NCBI RefSeq assembly: GCF_003435815.1
Contig: NZ_QTUV01000002.1
Location: 248,001-312,000 of the forward strand
DNA length: 64,000 nt
Origin: Dorea sp. AM10-31
Lineage (GTDB): Bacteria > Bacillota > Clostridia > Lachnospirales > Lachnospiraceae
Direction of reading: 5' to 3'
Of the stretch, positions 1 to 9,655 are shown piece after piece (position 1 is the first letter of the stretch; the number at the start of each line of letters is the position of its first letter). Below the pieces are notes generated by a model. That model did not search any database. It had not been told where the DNA came from and worked only from the letters and a program-made list of their open reading frames with translations. Both the position numbers and the translations under genes were made by a program.

Positions 1-100
1 ATATTCACGGTAGCTGTCCGCTTACTCTATGATTCTGTTTTGTTATCTCTGTATTTACAGCCTGCACTATTACATTCTGTATGCGATGCGCAATTACAAT

Positions 101-1387
101 TTATTTCCATTTCAGAGAATACCATCCTGAAGATTTGGAATTACCACGGTATACTTTAATATAATAAGTTCCTTTTGACCATTTGCCTAATGACTGTAAA
201 GTATAAGAAGAATTTGAATAAATCAATGATCGAGTTCCGATCGTTCTTCCTCCCTGATATACGGTAATCTTCATTGTATCATTGGTCTTTGCTTTCCATA
301 AAATCTTCACACTCTTCTTGCTGGTCAGTTTGAATTTGTACCAGTCTGCCTGTGAGCTTCCTGCCTGCAGTGTTCCGCTTACAGTCTTGCCTTTCTTTAT
401 TGTTACAGCTTTTCCCTTGCTCTTGCCACTCTTTTCAGAAACTTTGTAATTCTTAACTTTAAAGAAATATCCACCATTGCTGTTATAGGATGACGCTACT
501 TTAAAATAATATGTCTTTCCTTTTGTTACTCCATAAGAAGGATTGTATCCAACCGCTGTATAATCGGAATAAGCTTTTTTCTTGCTGTTACAAAGTGCAA
601 CCTTTACTGAATATTTGCTGTCTTTGCTGGCAAATGCAGAGACATATCCCGTCTGTGTTGCTTTGAATTTAAAATAATTTGTCTGTGGCTCTTTTTGTCC
701 AATCGCAATCTGCTTATTATGCAAAATCGTACGGTCTGCACCGTTATAGAAACCTGCTGCAGCCACAAATCCCCAAGCATCATAGACTCCATCTGAATAA
801 GTGTTTGCATAAACATAGATTCCAAGATAATATTTTCCCGGTTTCGGGACTTTGAACATGCGGGAAGTTGTCTCTCCCAGCTCATCACAAAACTGATAAG
901 AATCTACCGGCTTTGTTAAAGCGGAATCATAAAACAATCCGTAAGTAGCTGATTTCTGCTTTGCACCGTCTGATTTTGCCGAATAATTCATTGCGAAATC
1001 CAATGTACCTTTCGTTTTGAATGTTACAGCCTGACTGTACTGATAGTGATTGCCTACTGTTCCATTCCGGGCCGCAAGTATAATCTGACCTACTTTGTTG
1101 ACACTCTCGTTTCCTGTATTCATCATGATAACCGGAATACTTCCATCTACAACTGTTGTTTTCGTTGCTTTCACAGTTGCGCTCTGTGCGCTTACCGGAC
1201 TCACTTTTGCAGCCTTCACTGCCTTTACAATACTGCTCTGTGCTTCCAGACTCTGCGCCTCTGCCTTCACTGCCTGTGTATTCTGTACTTTTGTCGATGT
1301 ATCTGCCGCCTGTACTACACTTCCTGAAGAAACAGTAAGGATAGCCGCTAATACAAGTGACAATACTTTGCCTTTTCTCTTCATCAT
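101..1387 (-). CDS. Secreted protein with PPC-like beta-sandwich domains
   Basis: 428 aa, probably exported and associated with the cell surface. A basic n-region, hydrophobic core (about residues 8-22) and VQAA cleavage site form a signal peptide. An Ala/Val/Lys/Thr-rich segment follows to about residue 85, then a beta-rich domain, and a C-terminal domain (about 325-428) with ADWYKFKLTSKKSV and GTYYIKVY strands like bacterial pre-peptidase C-terminal (PPC) domains. No catalytic peptidase or sortase motif is visible. The start is set by GGAG 9 nt before ATG. It is a paralogue of the next gene on the same strand (1513-2829), with which the C-terminal third aligns closely. Substrate and exact role are unknown; a binding or adhesion function is only a guess. 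Confidence 0.8.
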   Translation of the reverse strand: MMKRKGKVLSLVLAAILTVSSGSVVQAADTSTKVQNTQAVKAEAQSLEAQSSIVKAVKAAKVSPVSAQSATVKATKTTVVDGSIPVIMMNTGNESVNKVGQIILAARNGTVGNHYQYSQAVTFKTKGTLDFAMNYSAKSDGAKQKSATYGLFYDSALTKPVDSYQFCDELGETTSRMFKVPKPGKYYLGIYVYANTYSDGVYDAWGFVAAAGFYNGADRTILHNKQIAIGQKEPQTNYFKFKATQTGYVSAFASKDSKYSVKVALCNSKKKAYSDYTAVGYNPSYGVTKGKTYYFKVASSYNSNGGYFFKVKNYKVSEKSGKSKGKAVTIKKGKTVSGTLQAGSSQADWYKFKLTSKKSVKILWKAKTNDTMKITVYQGGRTIGTRSLIYSNSSYTLQSLGKWSKGTYYIKVYRGNSKSSGWYSLKWK

Positions 1388-1512
1388 AACCTCTTTCTCC
1401 TTTTCCTTTATTGTGATATAAAATCAGGGGCAATCATCGTAATATCATTCTATTTAAAATGGTATTGAGAAAAACTGTCCCTCTTTTTATTCATTATAAT
1501 ATAAATATCTGA

Positions 1513-2829
1513 TTATTTCCATCTTAAAATATACCAACCGGAAGATTTTTCTGTATCTGTATATACTTTCAGATAATATGTATCTTTTGGCCATTTTCCA
1601 ACGGACTTAAGTTTGTAGGAAGCATCTGCATAAGTCAACGTCTTTGTATCAATCTTTCTGCTTCCCTGATAAATAGCAAGTTTCATCTTTTCATTCGTTC
1701 TTGCTTTCCAGGAAAGTTCCACACTCCGTTTGGATGTAAGGCGGATCTTATACCAGTCCGCTCTCTTCACTCCTGTTTCCATTGTTCCTTTGATTGTGGT
1801 ATTTTTCTTAATCTCCACAGCATTAGATTTACTGCTTCCGCTTTTTTCGGAAATCTTACGATTTTTTGCCACCAGCGTATAACCGCCATCTTCACTCGCC
1901 GGAGACCATACTTTAATATAGTAAGTTCTTCCCTTTGGTACACCATATGTGACACCATATTTTGCAATTGTACTCTCTGTAAGACGATTCTTCTTACTGT
2001 CATAAAGAACGATCTTATTCTTCGGATCACTTGTGATCACTGTGATATAACCGCTTTCTGTGGTTTTCATTTTAAAATAATTCGTCTGCGTTGTTTTGTG
2101 ACCGACTGCAATCTTCTTATCACTGGTAATCGTACGATTATTGCCATTCCAGTAGATCGCTCCTGTCGTAAACTTCCAGGATTCGCTCTTATCTTTTGCA
2201 TTGACCATTGTATAGATGCCGATATAATAGGTTCCTGCTTTCGGGATCTTTACAACGACTGTCTTGTGATCGCCTTTTTTCGTTACAACATCAACGCTTG
2301 ACTTATCAATCGGATCTTCCAGGGATGCCTGCTTGAATACTCCGTAGACAACATTACGTCCCGCCGTCTTTGCTTCTGTACATTTAACAGAAAATGAAAA
2401 AGAACCCTTGCCCTGAAATTCAACTTTCTGTGAATAGAGGTATCTCTTTCCCATCGTGCCATCTGTAGTTCCGACAGAATTACCAAGTGCAACATTGCCC
2501 TGCTTGCCTTCTTCTGAACCTGTTACACCTTTGACTACCGGAATATAACTCATATTCTTCTTTGTTGTTGCTTTGGCTCTGACATTCTTGCCAGTAAGTG
2601 CTGCTTTTTGCTTTGCGGCGCCTGTCTGGATTGCAAGTTTCTTCTGGCTCTTCCCGGTATCCTTTGTCAACACGTCTGTTGTCAGCGCATTTCCTTTTTC
2701 TGCACTAACTGTCCGAAGTCTGACACTGGATGTATCTCCTGCCGCCTGTACATGACCTGCACTTCCCAGAGATGTAACACTGAGAATTGCTGTAAGTAAA
2801 ACTGCTGCATACATGTTCCTTTTTTTCAT
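1513..2829 (-). CDS. Secreted protein with PPC-like domains, paralogue of the preceding gene
   Basis: 438 aa. The frame is open further upstream, but the true start is the ATG at 2829: it follows an AGGGG ribosome site and begins a clear signal peptide (MKKRNMYAAVLLTAILSVT, cleavage near HVQAAG). The upstream 79 codons would be basic and overlap the ackA terminator. The mature protein repeats the layout of its neighbour: a low-complexity linker, a beta-sandwich (about 110-230), and a C-terminal PPC-like domain ending SSGWYILRWK (SSGWYSLKWK in the paralogue). No enzyme motif is seen. The pair probably arose by tandem duplication. Confidence 0.8.
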   Translation of the reverse strand: MKKRNMYAAVLLTAILSVTSLGSAGHVQAAGDTSSVRLRTVSAEKGNALTTDVLTKDTGKSQKKLAIQTGAAKQKAALTGKNVRAKATTKKNMSYIPVVKGVTGSEEGKQGNVALGNSVGTTDGTMGKRYLYSQKVEFQGKGSFSFSVKCTEAKTAGRNVVYGVFKQASLEDPIDKSSVDVVTKKGDHKTVVVKIPKAGTYYIGIYTMVNAKDKSESWKFTTGAIYWNGNNRTITSDKKIAVGHKTTQTNYFKMKTTESGYITVITSDPKNKIVLYDSKKNRLTESTIAKYGVTYGVPKGRTYYIKVWSPASEDGGYTLVAKNRKISEKSGSSKSNAVEIKKNTTIKGTMETGVKRADWYKIRLTSKRSVELSWKARTNEKMKLAIYQGSRKIDTKTLTYADASYKLKSVGKWPKDTYYLKVYTDTEKSSGWYILRWK

Positions 2830-3014
2830 TCTATATCTACCCCTTTTTATTTTATCTCCTATCTTAAGAACAAGCACATTATACTTGATATTTCTCTCAA
2901 ATTCAATTCTCTTTCCGCTCATTCCCGGAATCTTAAGAAAAATATTAGAAATACTGTTCTGCCTCTTCGCGCGAGTGCGCTTCCTGCCGACGGCTTTATA
3001 TCTGCCGAAAGCTT

Positions 3015-3051
3015 TATATATAAAGAAGGCTGCCGCTCCCGCGACAGCCTT
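3015..3051 (-). terminator. Rho-independent terminator of pta-ackA
   Basis: On the minus strand an 11-bp GC-rich stem (AAGGCTGTCGC with GCGGCAGCCTT) closes a GGGA loop and is followed by TTCTTTATAT. It lies about 40 nt past the ackA stop codon. Confidence 0.85.
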
Positions 3052-3091
3052 CGATACACCTCTCAATTCTATGATCGTTCAACTATGCTGA

Positions 3092-4282
3092 TTAAACTAA
3101 TGCAACAGTCTCTCTTGCAATTGCAAGTTCCTCATTTGTAGGAATTACAAATACATCAACTTTAGAATCCGGAGTTGAGATCTTCACTTCTTCACCATGT
3201 GAATCATTTGCTTCTTTATCGATTGCAACTCCAAGGTATCCAAGGTATTCCATAACTTTCTCACGTACAAGACTTGCATTCTCACCAATTCCTGCTGTAA
3301 ATGCAATTACATCCACACCATTCATGGCAGCTACATAACTTCCAACGTACTTAGCTACACGGTAGCAGAATACATCAACTGTTGTAGCAGCAATCTCATT
3401 TCCGCTCTCAGCAGCGCTTGTAAGATCACGGAAATCACTGGATAAGTTATTAGAAAGACCAAACACACCAGATTTTTTATTTAACATTGTCATAAGCCCT
3501 GCAATATCAAGGTCTTCTTTCTTAGCGATGAACTCTAAGATAGCCGGATCGATATCTCCGGAACGTGTTCCCATTACAAGACCCTCCAGTGGAGTCAGTC
3601 CCATAGATGTATCTACGGATTCACCATTCTCTACAGCACAGATACTTGCACCGTTACCAAGATGACAAACGATTGTCTTCACTGCATCATATGGTTTTCC
3701 AACAAGTTCAGCAGCTCTCTTGGATACGAAACTGTGGCTTGTTCCGTGGAATCCATAACGTCTTACTTTGTATTTGTCATAATACTCATATGGCAGACCA
3801 TACATATACGCCTTTGCTGGCATTGTCTGATGGAAAGCAGTATCAAATACAGCTACCATCGGCGTACCCGGCATTAATTCCTGGCATGCATTGATACCAA
3901 TCAGGTTAGCTGGGTTGTGAAGAGGTGCAAGGTCATTACACTCTTCGATTGCTTTCATAACTTCATCTGTAATTACTACAGATTTGGCGAACTTCTCTCC
4001 GCCATGTACAACACGGTGTCCGACTGCCCCAATTTCCTTTAAGTCTTTTACGACACCTGTCTTGTCATCTGTCAGTGCGTCAATAACGAACTGAATAGCC
4101 TCTGTATGAGTCGGCATAGCTTTGTCAGATTTGACTTTCTCTCCGCCTGCCGGCTGATAAGTAAGGCTTCCATCAATTCCAATTCTCTCACAAAGTCCTT
4201 TTGCAAGAACCTGCTCTGAATCAGAATTGATCAGCTGGAACTTCAATGAAGAACTTCCACAGTTGATTACTAATACGTTCAT
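3092..4282 (-). CDS. ackA: Acetate kinase
   Basis: 396 aa, the usual family length. It converts acetyl phosphate and ADP to acetate and ATP in the cytosol, the last step of acetogenic fermentation. Seen directly: the N-terminal phosphate-binding signature [14 protein letters not shown], the second signature [16 protein letters not shown], the active-site region [10 protein letters not shown], the adenosine-loop motif HLGNGAS, and [10 protein letters not shown] near the C-terminus. It lies 20 nt downstream of pta and is surely co-transcribed with it. A strong terminator follows. Confidence 0.98.
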   Translation of the reverse strand: MNVLVINCGSSSLKFQLINSDSEQVLAKGLCERIGIDGSLTYQPAGGEKVKSDKAMPTHTEAIQFVIDALTDDKTGVVKDLKEIGAVGHRVVHGGEKFAKSVVITDEVMKAIEECNDLAPLHNPANLIGINACQELMPGTPMVAVFDTAFHQTMPAKAYMYGLPYEYYDKYKVRRYGFHGTSHSFVSKRAAELVGKPYDAVKTIVCHLGNGASICAVENGESVDTSMGLTPLEGLVMGTRSGDIDPAILEFIAKKEDLDIAGLMTMLNKKSGVFGLSNNLSSDFRDLTSAAESGNEIAATTVDVFCYRVAKYVGSYVAAMNGVDVIAFTAGIGENASLVREKVMEYLGYLGVAIDKEANDSHGEEVKISTPDSKVDVFVIPTNEELAIARETVALV

Positions 4283-4302
4283 AATCTTTTTTCCTCTCTT
4301 TT

Positions 4303-5304
4303 TTATTCTTCAGCCATACACTGTACAGCTGTAATGGCAACAACACCTTCAATGTCTTTTGCGCTGCATCCTCTTGAAAGATCATTAACCGGCGCTGCAA
4401 TTCCCTGTGTTAAAGGACCGTAAGCTTCTGCTTTACCAAGTCTCTGTGCAAGTTTGTATCCGATATTACCAGCATCCAGGTCTGGAAATACGAGTACATT
4501 TGCTTTACCTGCAACCGGGCTGCCCGGTGCTTTGGATGCTCCAACTTCCGGAACGATTGCTGCGTCAAGCTGGAACTCTCCATCTAATAATAAACCTTCT
4601 TTTGCATTTTCTTTTGCAATACGTGTAGCTTCTACAACTTTGTCTACGTCAGGATGTTTTGCACTTCCCTTAGTAGAGTGTGAAAGCATTGCAACGATTG
4701 GCTCTTTTCCTGTCAGCAGTTCGAAAGAATCTGCAGAAGAAAGTGCGATTGCTGCAAGTTTCTCTGGATCCGGATTCTGCTCCAGACCGGAATCTGCAAA
4801 TACAAATGTTCCGTCAGCTCCCATATCGCAATCCGGTACTACGATTACGAAGAAAGCGGATACGAGTTTTGTACCTGGTTTTGTCTTCAGGATCTGAAGG
4901 CATGGTCTTAATGTATCTGCTGTAGAATGGCATGCTCCGGATACCATACCGTCAGCATCCTTCATCTTAACCATCATAACACCATAATATAAGTAATTTG
5001 TCAGAAGAAGCTCTCTTGCCTGTTCTTCTGTCATTCCTTTTTTCTGTCTTAATTCAACAAGTTTGGCAATGTATGCGTCTGTCTTTTCAGACGTTGCAGG
5101 ATCTACAATAGTAGCTCCGCTGATATCAAAAGATCCTTTGTTCTTTGCGATCTCTTCTTCGCTTCCGATCAGGATCAGATTAGCTGTTCCTTCTTTTAAT
5201 ACAGCTTCTGCTGCTTCATAAGTTCTGCCGTCTTCTGTTTCTGGAAGAACGATTGTCTTTTTGCTTGTTTTTGCTTTTGCTTTAATCTCATCTATGAATC
5301 CCAT
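4303..5304 (-). CDS. pta: Phosphate acetyltransferase
   Basis: 333 aa, the short form of the family without N-terminal regulatory domains. It converts acetyl-CoA and phosphate to acetyl phosphate and CoA, feeding AckA. The PTA/PTB fold is recognisable from [20 protein letters not shown] at the N-terminus, the central [17 protein letters not shown], and the C-terminal [17 protein letters not shown] and GPLTQG segments. The ATG at 5304 is preferred over one 7 codons upstream because AGGAG stands about 10 nt before it. It is first gene of the pta-ackA operon; the promoter lies at 5344-5372. Confidence 0.97.
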   Translation of the reverse strand: MGFIDEIKAKAKTSKKTIVLPETEDGRTYEAAEAVLKEGTANLILIGSEEEIAKNKGSFDISGATIVDPATSEKTDAYIAKLVELRQKKGMTEEQARELLLTNYLYYGVMMVKMKDADGMVSGACHSTADTLRPCLQILKTKPGTKLVSAFFVIVVPDCDMGADGTFVFADSGLEQNPDPEKLAAIALSSADSFELLTGKEPIVAMLSHSTKGSAKHPDVDKVVEATRIAKENAKEGLLLDGEFQLDAAIVPEVGASKAPGSPVAGKANVLVFPDLDAGNIGYKLAQRLGKAEAYGPLTQGIAAPVNDLSRGCSAKDIEGVVAITAVQCMAEE

Positions 5305-5343
5305 GATAAATAGACTCCTTTCCATATTTTCTCAGATAGGACT

Positions 5344-5372
5344 ATTATAATACAAAGAGACCTTGCAAACAA
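5344..5372 (-). promoter_or_regulatory. Promoter of pta-ackA
   Basis: Minus-strand -35 TTGTTT (5372-5367), 17-nt spacer, perfect -10 TATAAT (5349-5344). The -35 box lies inside the hairpin at 5355-5380. Confidence 0.75.
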
Positions 5373-5380
5373 GGTCTCTT
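5355..5380 (-). terminator. Perfect 11-bp hairpin between mgtE and pta
   Basis: AAGAGACCTTG and its exact complement flank a 4-nt loop. It lies 70 nt past the mgtE stop and may end that transcript, but the following sequence is only moderately U-rich (TGTATTATAA). Because it overlaps the pta -35 box it could also be an operator. Confidence 0.6.
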
Positions 5381-5448
5381 ATGTGTATTTTTTCATACAT
5401 TCTGTCACTTTATCTCATTTTTTCTGTCTATATGCATATATCACGCAT

Positions 5449-6810
5449 CTATAACTGAAATACTGCACTGACAATTGCAAAGTATACGCTGATCGTGCTG
5501 ATATCTACCAGTGTTGAAATCAGAGGTGTTGCCATAATCGCCGGGTCCAGACCTACCCGCTTTGCGATAAGCGGAAGTGTACATCCAACAACTTTGGCGA
5601 TCACAACGGTACAAGCCATCGTCAGACCGATCGTAAATGCCATCAGCGCATCGCCCTGCCCCATCAGCATAATTCGCAGTCCATTTACCACAGCAAGCAC
5701 AATACTGATACATACTGCGATACGGATTTCTTTCCATATTACTTTCAGGAGATCCCGGAATTCAATCTCGCCGACTGCCAGTCCCCGGATCACCAGTGTT
5801 GAGCTCTGGGAACCGCAGTTTCCTCCGGTACCTGTCAACATCGGGACAAATCCTGCGAGCTGCGGCATAATGGCAAGCGCTGATTCATAACTGTTCATGA
5901 TCATCTGTGTCACGGTTGCCGATAGCATCAGAAACAGAAGCCATGGGATTCGGCTCTTCACATGTTCCATAACCGTTGTCCCAAAATAAGATTCTTCATT
6001 CGGATTGACACCCGCCATGATACTGATATCTTCCGTCGTCTCTTCCTGCAATACATCCATTGCGTCATCTACTGTTACAATACCGACCATACACATCTCA
6101 TGGTCTACGATTGGAAGTGCGATCAGACCATATTTGCGGATCGTCAGTGCAACTTCCTCCTGGTCATCTGTTGTATGTGCATAGAGCATGTTTGTCTCCA
6201 TGATCTCTTCCACTGTCTTCGATTCACTGGTCGTCAGTAATTCTTTGACATCTACAAGACCGATAAGCTTACGCTTTTCCGTGACATAACAGGTATAAAT
6301 TGTCTCCCGGTTCAAACCGACCTGACGAATCTTCAAAATAGATTCTGCAACCGTCATCTCTTTACGGAGTGCAATATACTCCACATTCATAATGCTGCCC
6401 GCACTGTCCTCCGGATATTGCAGGAGCTGATTGATCTGCACTCTTGTCTCTTCATCTGTCACCATCAGGAGACGGTCAACAACATTCGCCGGCATCTCCT
6501 CCAGCACATCAACCGTATCATCCAGATACATCTCTTCCATGACTTCTTCCAGCTCGGAATCAGTCAGTGCATTAATCAGAATCTCACGCATGTCACTGTT
6601 CATATAAGTAAACGTTTCAGCCGCTTCTTCTTTAGCAAGAAGCCGGAAGATCATAACAAGCTGCTTCTGGTCAAAATCCTCTAAAATCTCAGCGAGGTCA
6701 ACAGGATACATATTACTTTCCAGTTGTTCTTTTAATTCTTTGTACTGCCGATTTTCCAACATCTCTTTAATCTCATCTTCTGTCAGTATATCTTCGATTT
6801 CCTGGCTCAT
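5449..6810 (-). CDS. mgtE: Magnesium transporter MgtE
   Basis: 453 aa, typical length. It is a Mg2+ channel of the cytoplasmic membrane. The N-terminal acidic superhelical domain (about 20-130) is followed by a CBS pair (about 135-255), which senses cytosolic Mg2+ in this family, and a five-helix pore domain (about 285-453) with the signature GTGGNCGSQSSTLVIRG. The start has AAGGAGG upstream. It is transcribed divergently from tmcAL and followed by the 5355-5380 hairpin. No M-box riboswitch is apparent in the short leader. Confidence 0.95.
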   Translation of the reverse strand: MSQEIEDILTEDEIKEMLENRQYKELKEQLESNMYPVDLAEILEDFDQKQLVMIFRLLAKEEAAETFTYMNSDMREILINALTDSELEEVMEEMYLDDTVDVLEEMPANVVDRLLMVTDEETRVQINQLLQYPEDSAGSIMNVEYIALRKEMTVAESILKIRQVGLNRETIYTCYVTEKRKLIGLVDVKELLTTSESKTVEEIMETNMLYAHTTDDQEEVALTIRKYGLIALPIVDHEMCMVGIVTVDDAMDVLQEETTEDISIMAGVNPNEESYFGTTVMEHVKSRIPWLLFLMLSATVTQMIMNSYESALAIMPQLAGFVPMLTGTGGNCGSQSSTLVIRGLAVGEIEFRDLLKVIWKEIRIAVCISIVLAVVNGLRIMLMGQGDALMAFTIGLTMACTVVIAKVVGCTLPLIAKRVGLDPAIMATPLISTLVDISTISVYFAIVSAVFQL

Positions 6811-6873
6811 ATATATCCTCCTTTCTCTCCTGAAAACAATTGTAATAAACTAAACGTGAAAATAATGACTTTT

Positions 6874-6903
6874 TTGACCTAAAGTCCCTTTTTATAGTAT
6901 AAT
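6874..6903 (+). promoter_or_regulatory. Promoter of tmcAL
   Basis: -35 TTGACC (6874-6879), 18-nt spacer, -10 TATAAT (6898-6903). AAGGAG at 6923-6928 precedes the ATG at 6936. Confidence 0.75.
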
Positions 6904-6935
6904 CAATTTCAAATAGATATACAAGGAGATTTTTT

Positions 6936-8228
6936 ATGAAAATTGTCGGACTGATTGCTGAATACAATCCCTTTCATAACGGGCATTTATACCATATAAG
7001 AAAAGCAAAAGAAATCACCGGAGCAGACGCTGTTCTTGTTATTATGAGTGGAAATTATGTACAGCGTGGAACACCCGCGATCATGCCAAAGCATCTGCGC
7101 GCCCAGGTAGCTCTGGAAAGTGGTGTTGCCGCCGTCTTTGAACTTCCGGTCTGCTACGCAACTGGAAGCGCCGAATATTTCGCCACAGGTGCTGTTTCTT
7201 TGCTTAACCATCTTGGCTGTGTAGATGCACTCTGTTTCGGAAGTGAATGTGGAGACTATGCACTACTGGAACGTATCGCCGGGATTCTTACAGAGGAACC
7301 GGAGGATTATACCTTCTATCTGAAAGAAGCACTGCGCAAGGGGCTTTCTTTTCCGCGTGCAAGGCAGCAGGCATTATCCTCCTATTTAAAAGATGAAAAT
7401 GTGGATCAGGTGCTGGATGAACCGAACAACATTCTCGGCATCGAATATATCAAAGCATTATATCAGACCGGAAGCCTGATCAAAGGCTATACAATCCAGC
7501 GTAAAGAGTCCGGTTATCATGATCGGGATCTGTCCGGAAATTACAGTTCTGCCTCTGCGATCCGCAGACTCCTTGCGCAGGCCGGAAGTTCGATTCATTT
7601 AAGAAGTGACAGCATTTACGACGAACCACCGCTCTCTGATGTACTGACAAGACTGGAAGACCAGGTACCTTCTGCTTGCATTGATCTTCTTCGGGATACA
7701 CACCTGATTCGGTATCCGGTATATGCAAATGATTTTTCACTTCTTCTGAAATACCGGCTTATGAACGAAACTTCAGATTCTCTTATGAAATATCTTGATA
7801 TCACAGAGGATCTTGCAAACCGGATCATGAATCACATTGATGACCTGATCTCTTACGAACAGTTTTGTGATCTTCTGAAATCAAGAGATCTTACCTATAC
7901 AAGAATCAGTCGGTCACTGCTTCATATTCTTTTGCAGATTAAAACCGCAGATATGCTGGATTATCAGGCTCGTGGAAATTGTCAGTATGCACGCCTTCTC
8001 GGTTTCCGAATGGATCAGTCTTCTGTCCTTACAATACTTAAGCAGACTTCTCGCATCCCATTGATTACGAAACTAACACAGACAGACAGCTTATCAGAGA
8101 CAGGGCTTTCCATGCTCCGCACAGATATCCAGGCTGCTAATTTATATGAGAGTGTTTTAACTGATAAGTTTAAGATTCCATTCTTTAATGAATACAGACA
8201 GCAGATCATAAGAGTTGACACCGAATAA
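6936..8228 (+). CDS. tmcAL: tRNA(Met) cytidine acetate ligase (YlbM family)
   Basis: 430 aa, family length. In Bacillus this enzyme adenylates acetate with ATP and transfers acetyl to C34 of elongator tRNA-Met, forming ac4C. The N-terminal nucleotidyltransferase fold shows GLIAEYNPFHNGHLYHI, with the HxGH nucleotide-binding motif, then SGNYVQRGTPA and ELPVCYATGSAEYFA. The ISGNYSSASAIRR-like element (DLSGNYSSASAIRRLL, about 190-205) is a second family signature. It has its own promoter and a good ribosome site. Lying close to the acetate-forming pta-ackA genes fits its substrate, though the genes are not co-transcribed. Confidence 0.95.
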   Translation: MKIVGLIAEYNPFHNGHLYHIRKAKEITGADAVLVIMSGNYVQRGTPAIMPKHLRAQVALESGVAAVFELPVCYATGSAEYFATGAVSLLNHLGCVDALCFGSECGDYALLERIAGILTEEPEDYTFYLKEALRKGLSFPRARQQALSSYLKDENVDQVLDEPNNILGIEYIKALYQTGSLIKGYTIQRKESGYHDRDLSGNYSSASAIRRLLAQAGSSIHLRSDSIYDEPPLSDVLTRLEDQVPSACIDLLRDTHLIRYPVYANDFSLLLKYRLMNETSDSLMKYLDITEDLANRIMNHIDDLISYEQFCDLLKSRDLTYTRISRSLLHILLQIKTADMLDYQARGNCQYARLLGFRMDQSSVLTILKQTSRIPLITKLTQTDSLSETGLSMLRTDIQAANLYESVLTDKFKIPFFNEYRQQIIRVDTE

Positions 8229-8324
8229 TCCTGTTATTCAGAATGATTAACAGATTTGATACAGATCCATTCTGTTGACACAGGTTTCGGAATGATATCC
8301 AATTTAAAAATTTATTATATAAAA

Positions 8325-8801
8325 TCATTGGACAAATAAATTTGCAAGGAAATTTTTGCAAGTATGCAGCAGATTCCCAGAGTAATAGCTCATCGGTGGT
8401 TCCCCCGGAAAATAACACACCATGCGGTAAATATAAAAAATCACAAGTGCCACAAGTGCGATTCCTGCAAGTATCTTCATACTCTTTGGCTGCCTTAACT
8501 GAAGCCTGATATAACGGTTCCAGCAATAGCGAAATACAAGAATTGCAACCACATAGATAAATGGATGCATATGCCATGCTCCTGCAAAATCAAAATGCAA
8601 TAGCCGGATACCGGCTCTTGTAAGTCCGCAGGACGGACATGGATATCCGGTAAGCATAATGAGCGGACAAATACTATAAATAAATTTTCTACCAAACACA
8701 AAATAGGCGATTATAACAATAATCGCCCATTTTGTTTGCTTTATATCTTTTATGAATTGTTCATATCCTTCGGATATTATCGTTTTGAAAGATCTTTTCA
8801 T
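8325..8801 (-). CDS. DUF2752 family membrane protein
   Basis: 158 aa. Three to four hydrophobic segments and the DUF2752 hallmark TGYPCPSCGLTRAG with its CPxCGxTR core. The function of this family is not established. The open frame runs further upstream into rnfB, but the ATG at 8801 has AGGAG about 8 nt before it and starts the conserved part, so the longer form is rejected. It is 49 nt downstream of rnfB on the same strand and may be the last gene of the rnf transcript; whether it has any tie to Rnf is not known. Confidence 0.85.
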   Translation of the reverse strand: MKRSFKTIISEGYEQFIKDIKQTKWAIIVIIAYFVFGRKFIYSICPLIMLTGYPCPSCGLTRAGIRLLHFDFAGAWHMHPFIYVVAILVFRYCWNRYIRLQLRQPKSMKILAGIALVALVIFYIYRMVCYFPGEPPMSYYSGNLLHTCKNFLANLFVQ

Positions 8802-8850
8802 ACGATTCTCCTGTATACCAATTTCATAAATCTCTGAAAAAGACGTTCTT

Positions 8851-9642
8851 CTACAGAATGATCTTCTTCGGACATTTTGCTGCACATGCACCGCATCCGA
8901 TACATTTTTCCGGATCAATGTGTGCAATGTTATTCTCAACCTTAACAGCGTCGAATTTACAGATCTTCTCACACATCTTACATCCGATACATCCAACGGA
9001 ACATACAGACATAACATCTTTACCTTTGTCCTTAGAGCTGCACTGTACGAGGTGTTTCTGGTCATACGGTACAATCTCGATCAGGTGTTTCGGACAAGCT
9101 GCCACACATTTACCACATGCTTTACATGCTTCTTTGTCTACAACAGCAACTCCGTTTACAATATGGATGGCATCAAACGGACAGGCTTTCACACATGTTC
9201 CCTCTCCAAGACATCCATAATTACATCCTTTCGGTCCTCCCGCCTGCATCATGTTCATCATAACACAGTCGTTCAGTCCGTGATATTCATATTCCTGTTT
9301 TGCTTTGTCACAGGTTCCTGCACATTTTACAAATGCTACTTCGTGTACCTGTGCACCGGCTTCCTGTCCCATGATCGCACCAATCTTTGCTGCAACCGGA
9401 GCTCCACCGACCGGACATCCTCCAACTTCAGCTTCGCCTTTTACAATAGCAGCTGCAAGTCCGGAACATCCTGCATATCCACAACCACCACAGTTGTTTC
9501 CAGGCAATACTTCAAGGATTGCTTCTTCTCTCTCATCTACTTCTACTGCAAATTTCTTTCCTGCAATACCAAGGAACACACCAATGAATAATCCGGTGCC
9601 GCCTACGATTGCAGCAGCTAAAATAATACCTGTTATACTCAT
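8851..9642 (-). CDS. rnfB: Rnf complex iron-sulfur subunit RnfB
   Basis: 263 aa. It is a membrane-anchored electron carrier thought to pass electrons from ferredoxin into the Rnf complex. An N-terminal helix (about 5-27) is followed by the [4Fe-4S] motif GNNCGGCGYAGC (about 48-59), and then several ferredoxin-type Cys clusters: GTCVKACPFD, CKACGKCVAACP, CIGCKMCEKICK and CIGCGACAAKCP. This multi-cluster form is typical of clostridial RnfB. It follows rnfA by 13 nt and is the last rnf gene. Confidence 0.97.
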   Translation of the reverse strand: MSITGIILAAAIVGGTGLFIGVFLGIAGKKFAVEVDEREEAILEVLPGNNCGGCGYAGCSGLAAAIVKGEAEVGGCPVGGAPVAAKIGAIMGQEAGAQVHEVAFVKCAGTCDKAKQEYEYHGLNDCVMMNMMQAGGPKGCNYGCLGEGTCVKACPFDAIHIVNGVAVVDKEACKACGKCVAACPKHLIEIVPYDQKHLVQCSSKDKGKDVMSVCSVGCIGCKMCEKICKFDAVKVENNIAHIDPEKCIGCGACAAKCPKKIIL

Positions 9643-9655
9643 AGTCTGTTTCCTC

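Noticed and set aside
1..100. A gene end at the left edge
   Set aside because: No frame with a ribosome site or family signal; nothing recognised in these bases.
2830..3066. A 79-codon extension upstream of the second secreted protein
   Set aside because: It is basic and has no family match, it overlaps the ackA terminator, and it would bury the signal peptide. The ATG at 2829 has its own ribosome site.
4454..4897. A 147-codon open frame on the plus strand opposite pta
   Set aside because: A mirror of pta codon use, Ser/Pro-rich, with no ribosome site. The same holds for other long frames opposite rnfB, rnfD and ppk.
8802..9074. A 91-codon extension of the DUF2752 gene into rnfB
   Set aside because: It is antisense-free but out of frame with rnfB and is Arg/Cys-rich nonsense. 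AGGAG stands before the ATG at 8801.
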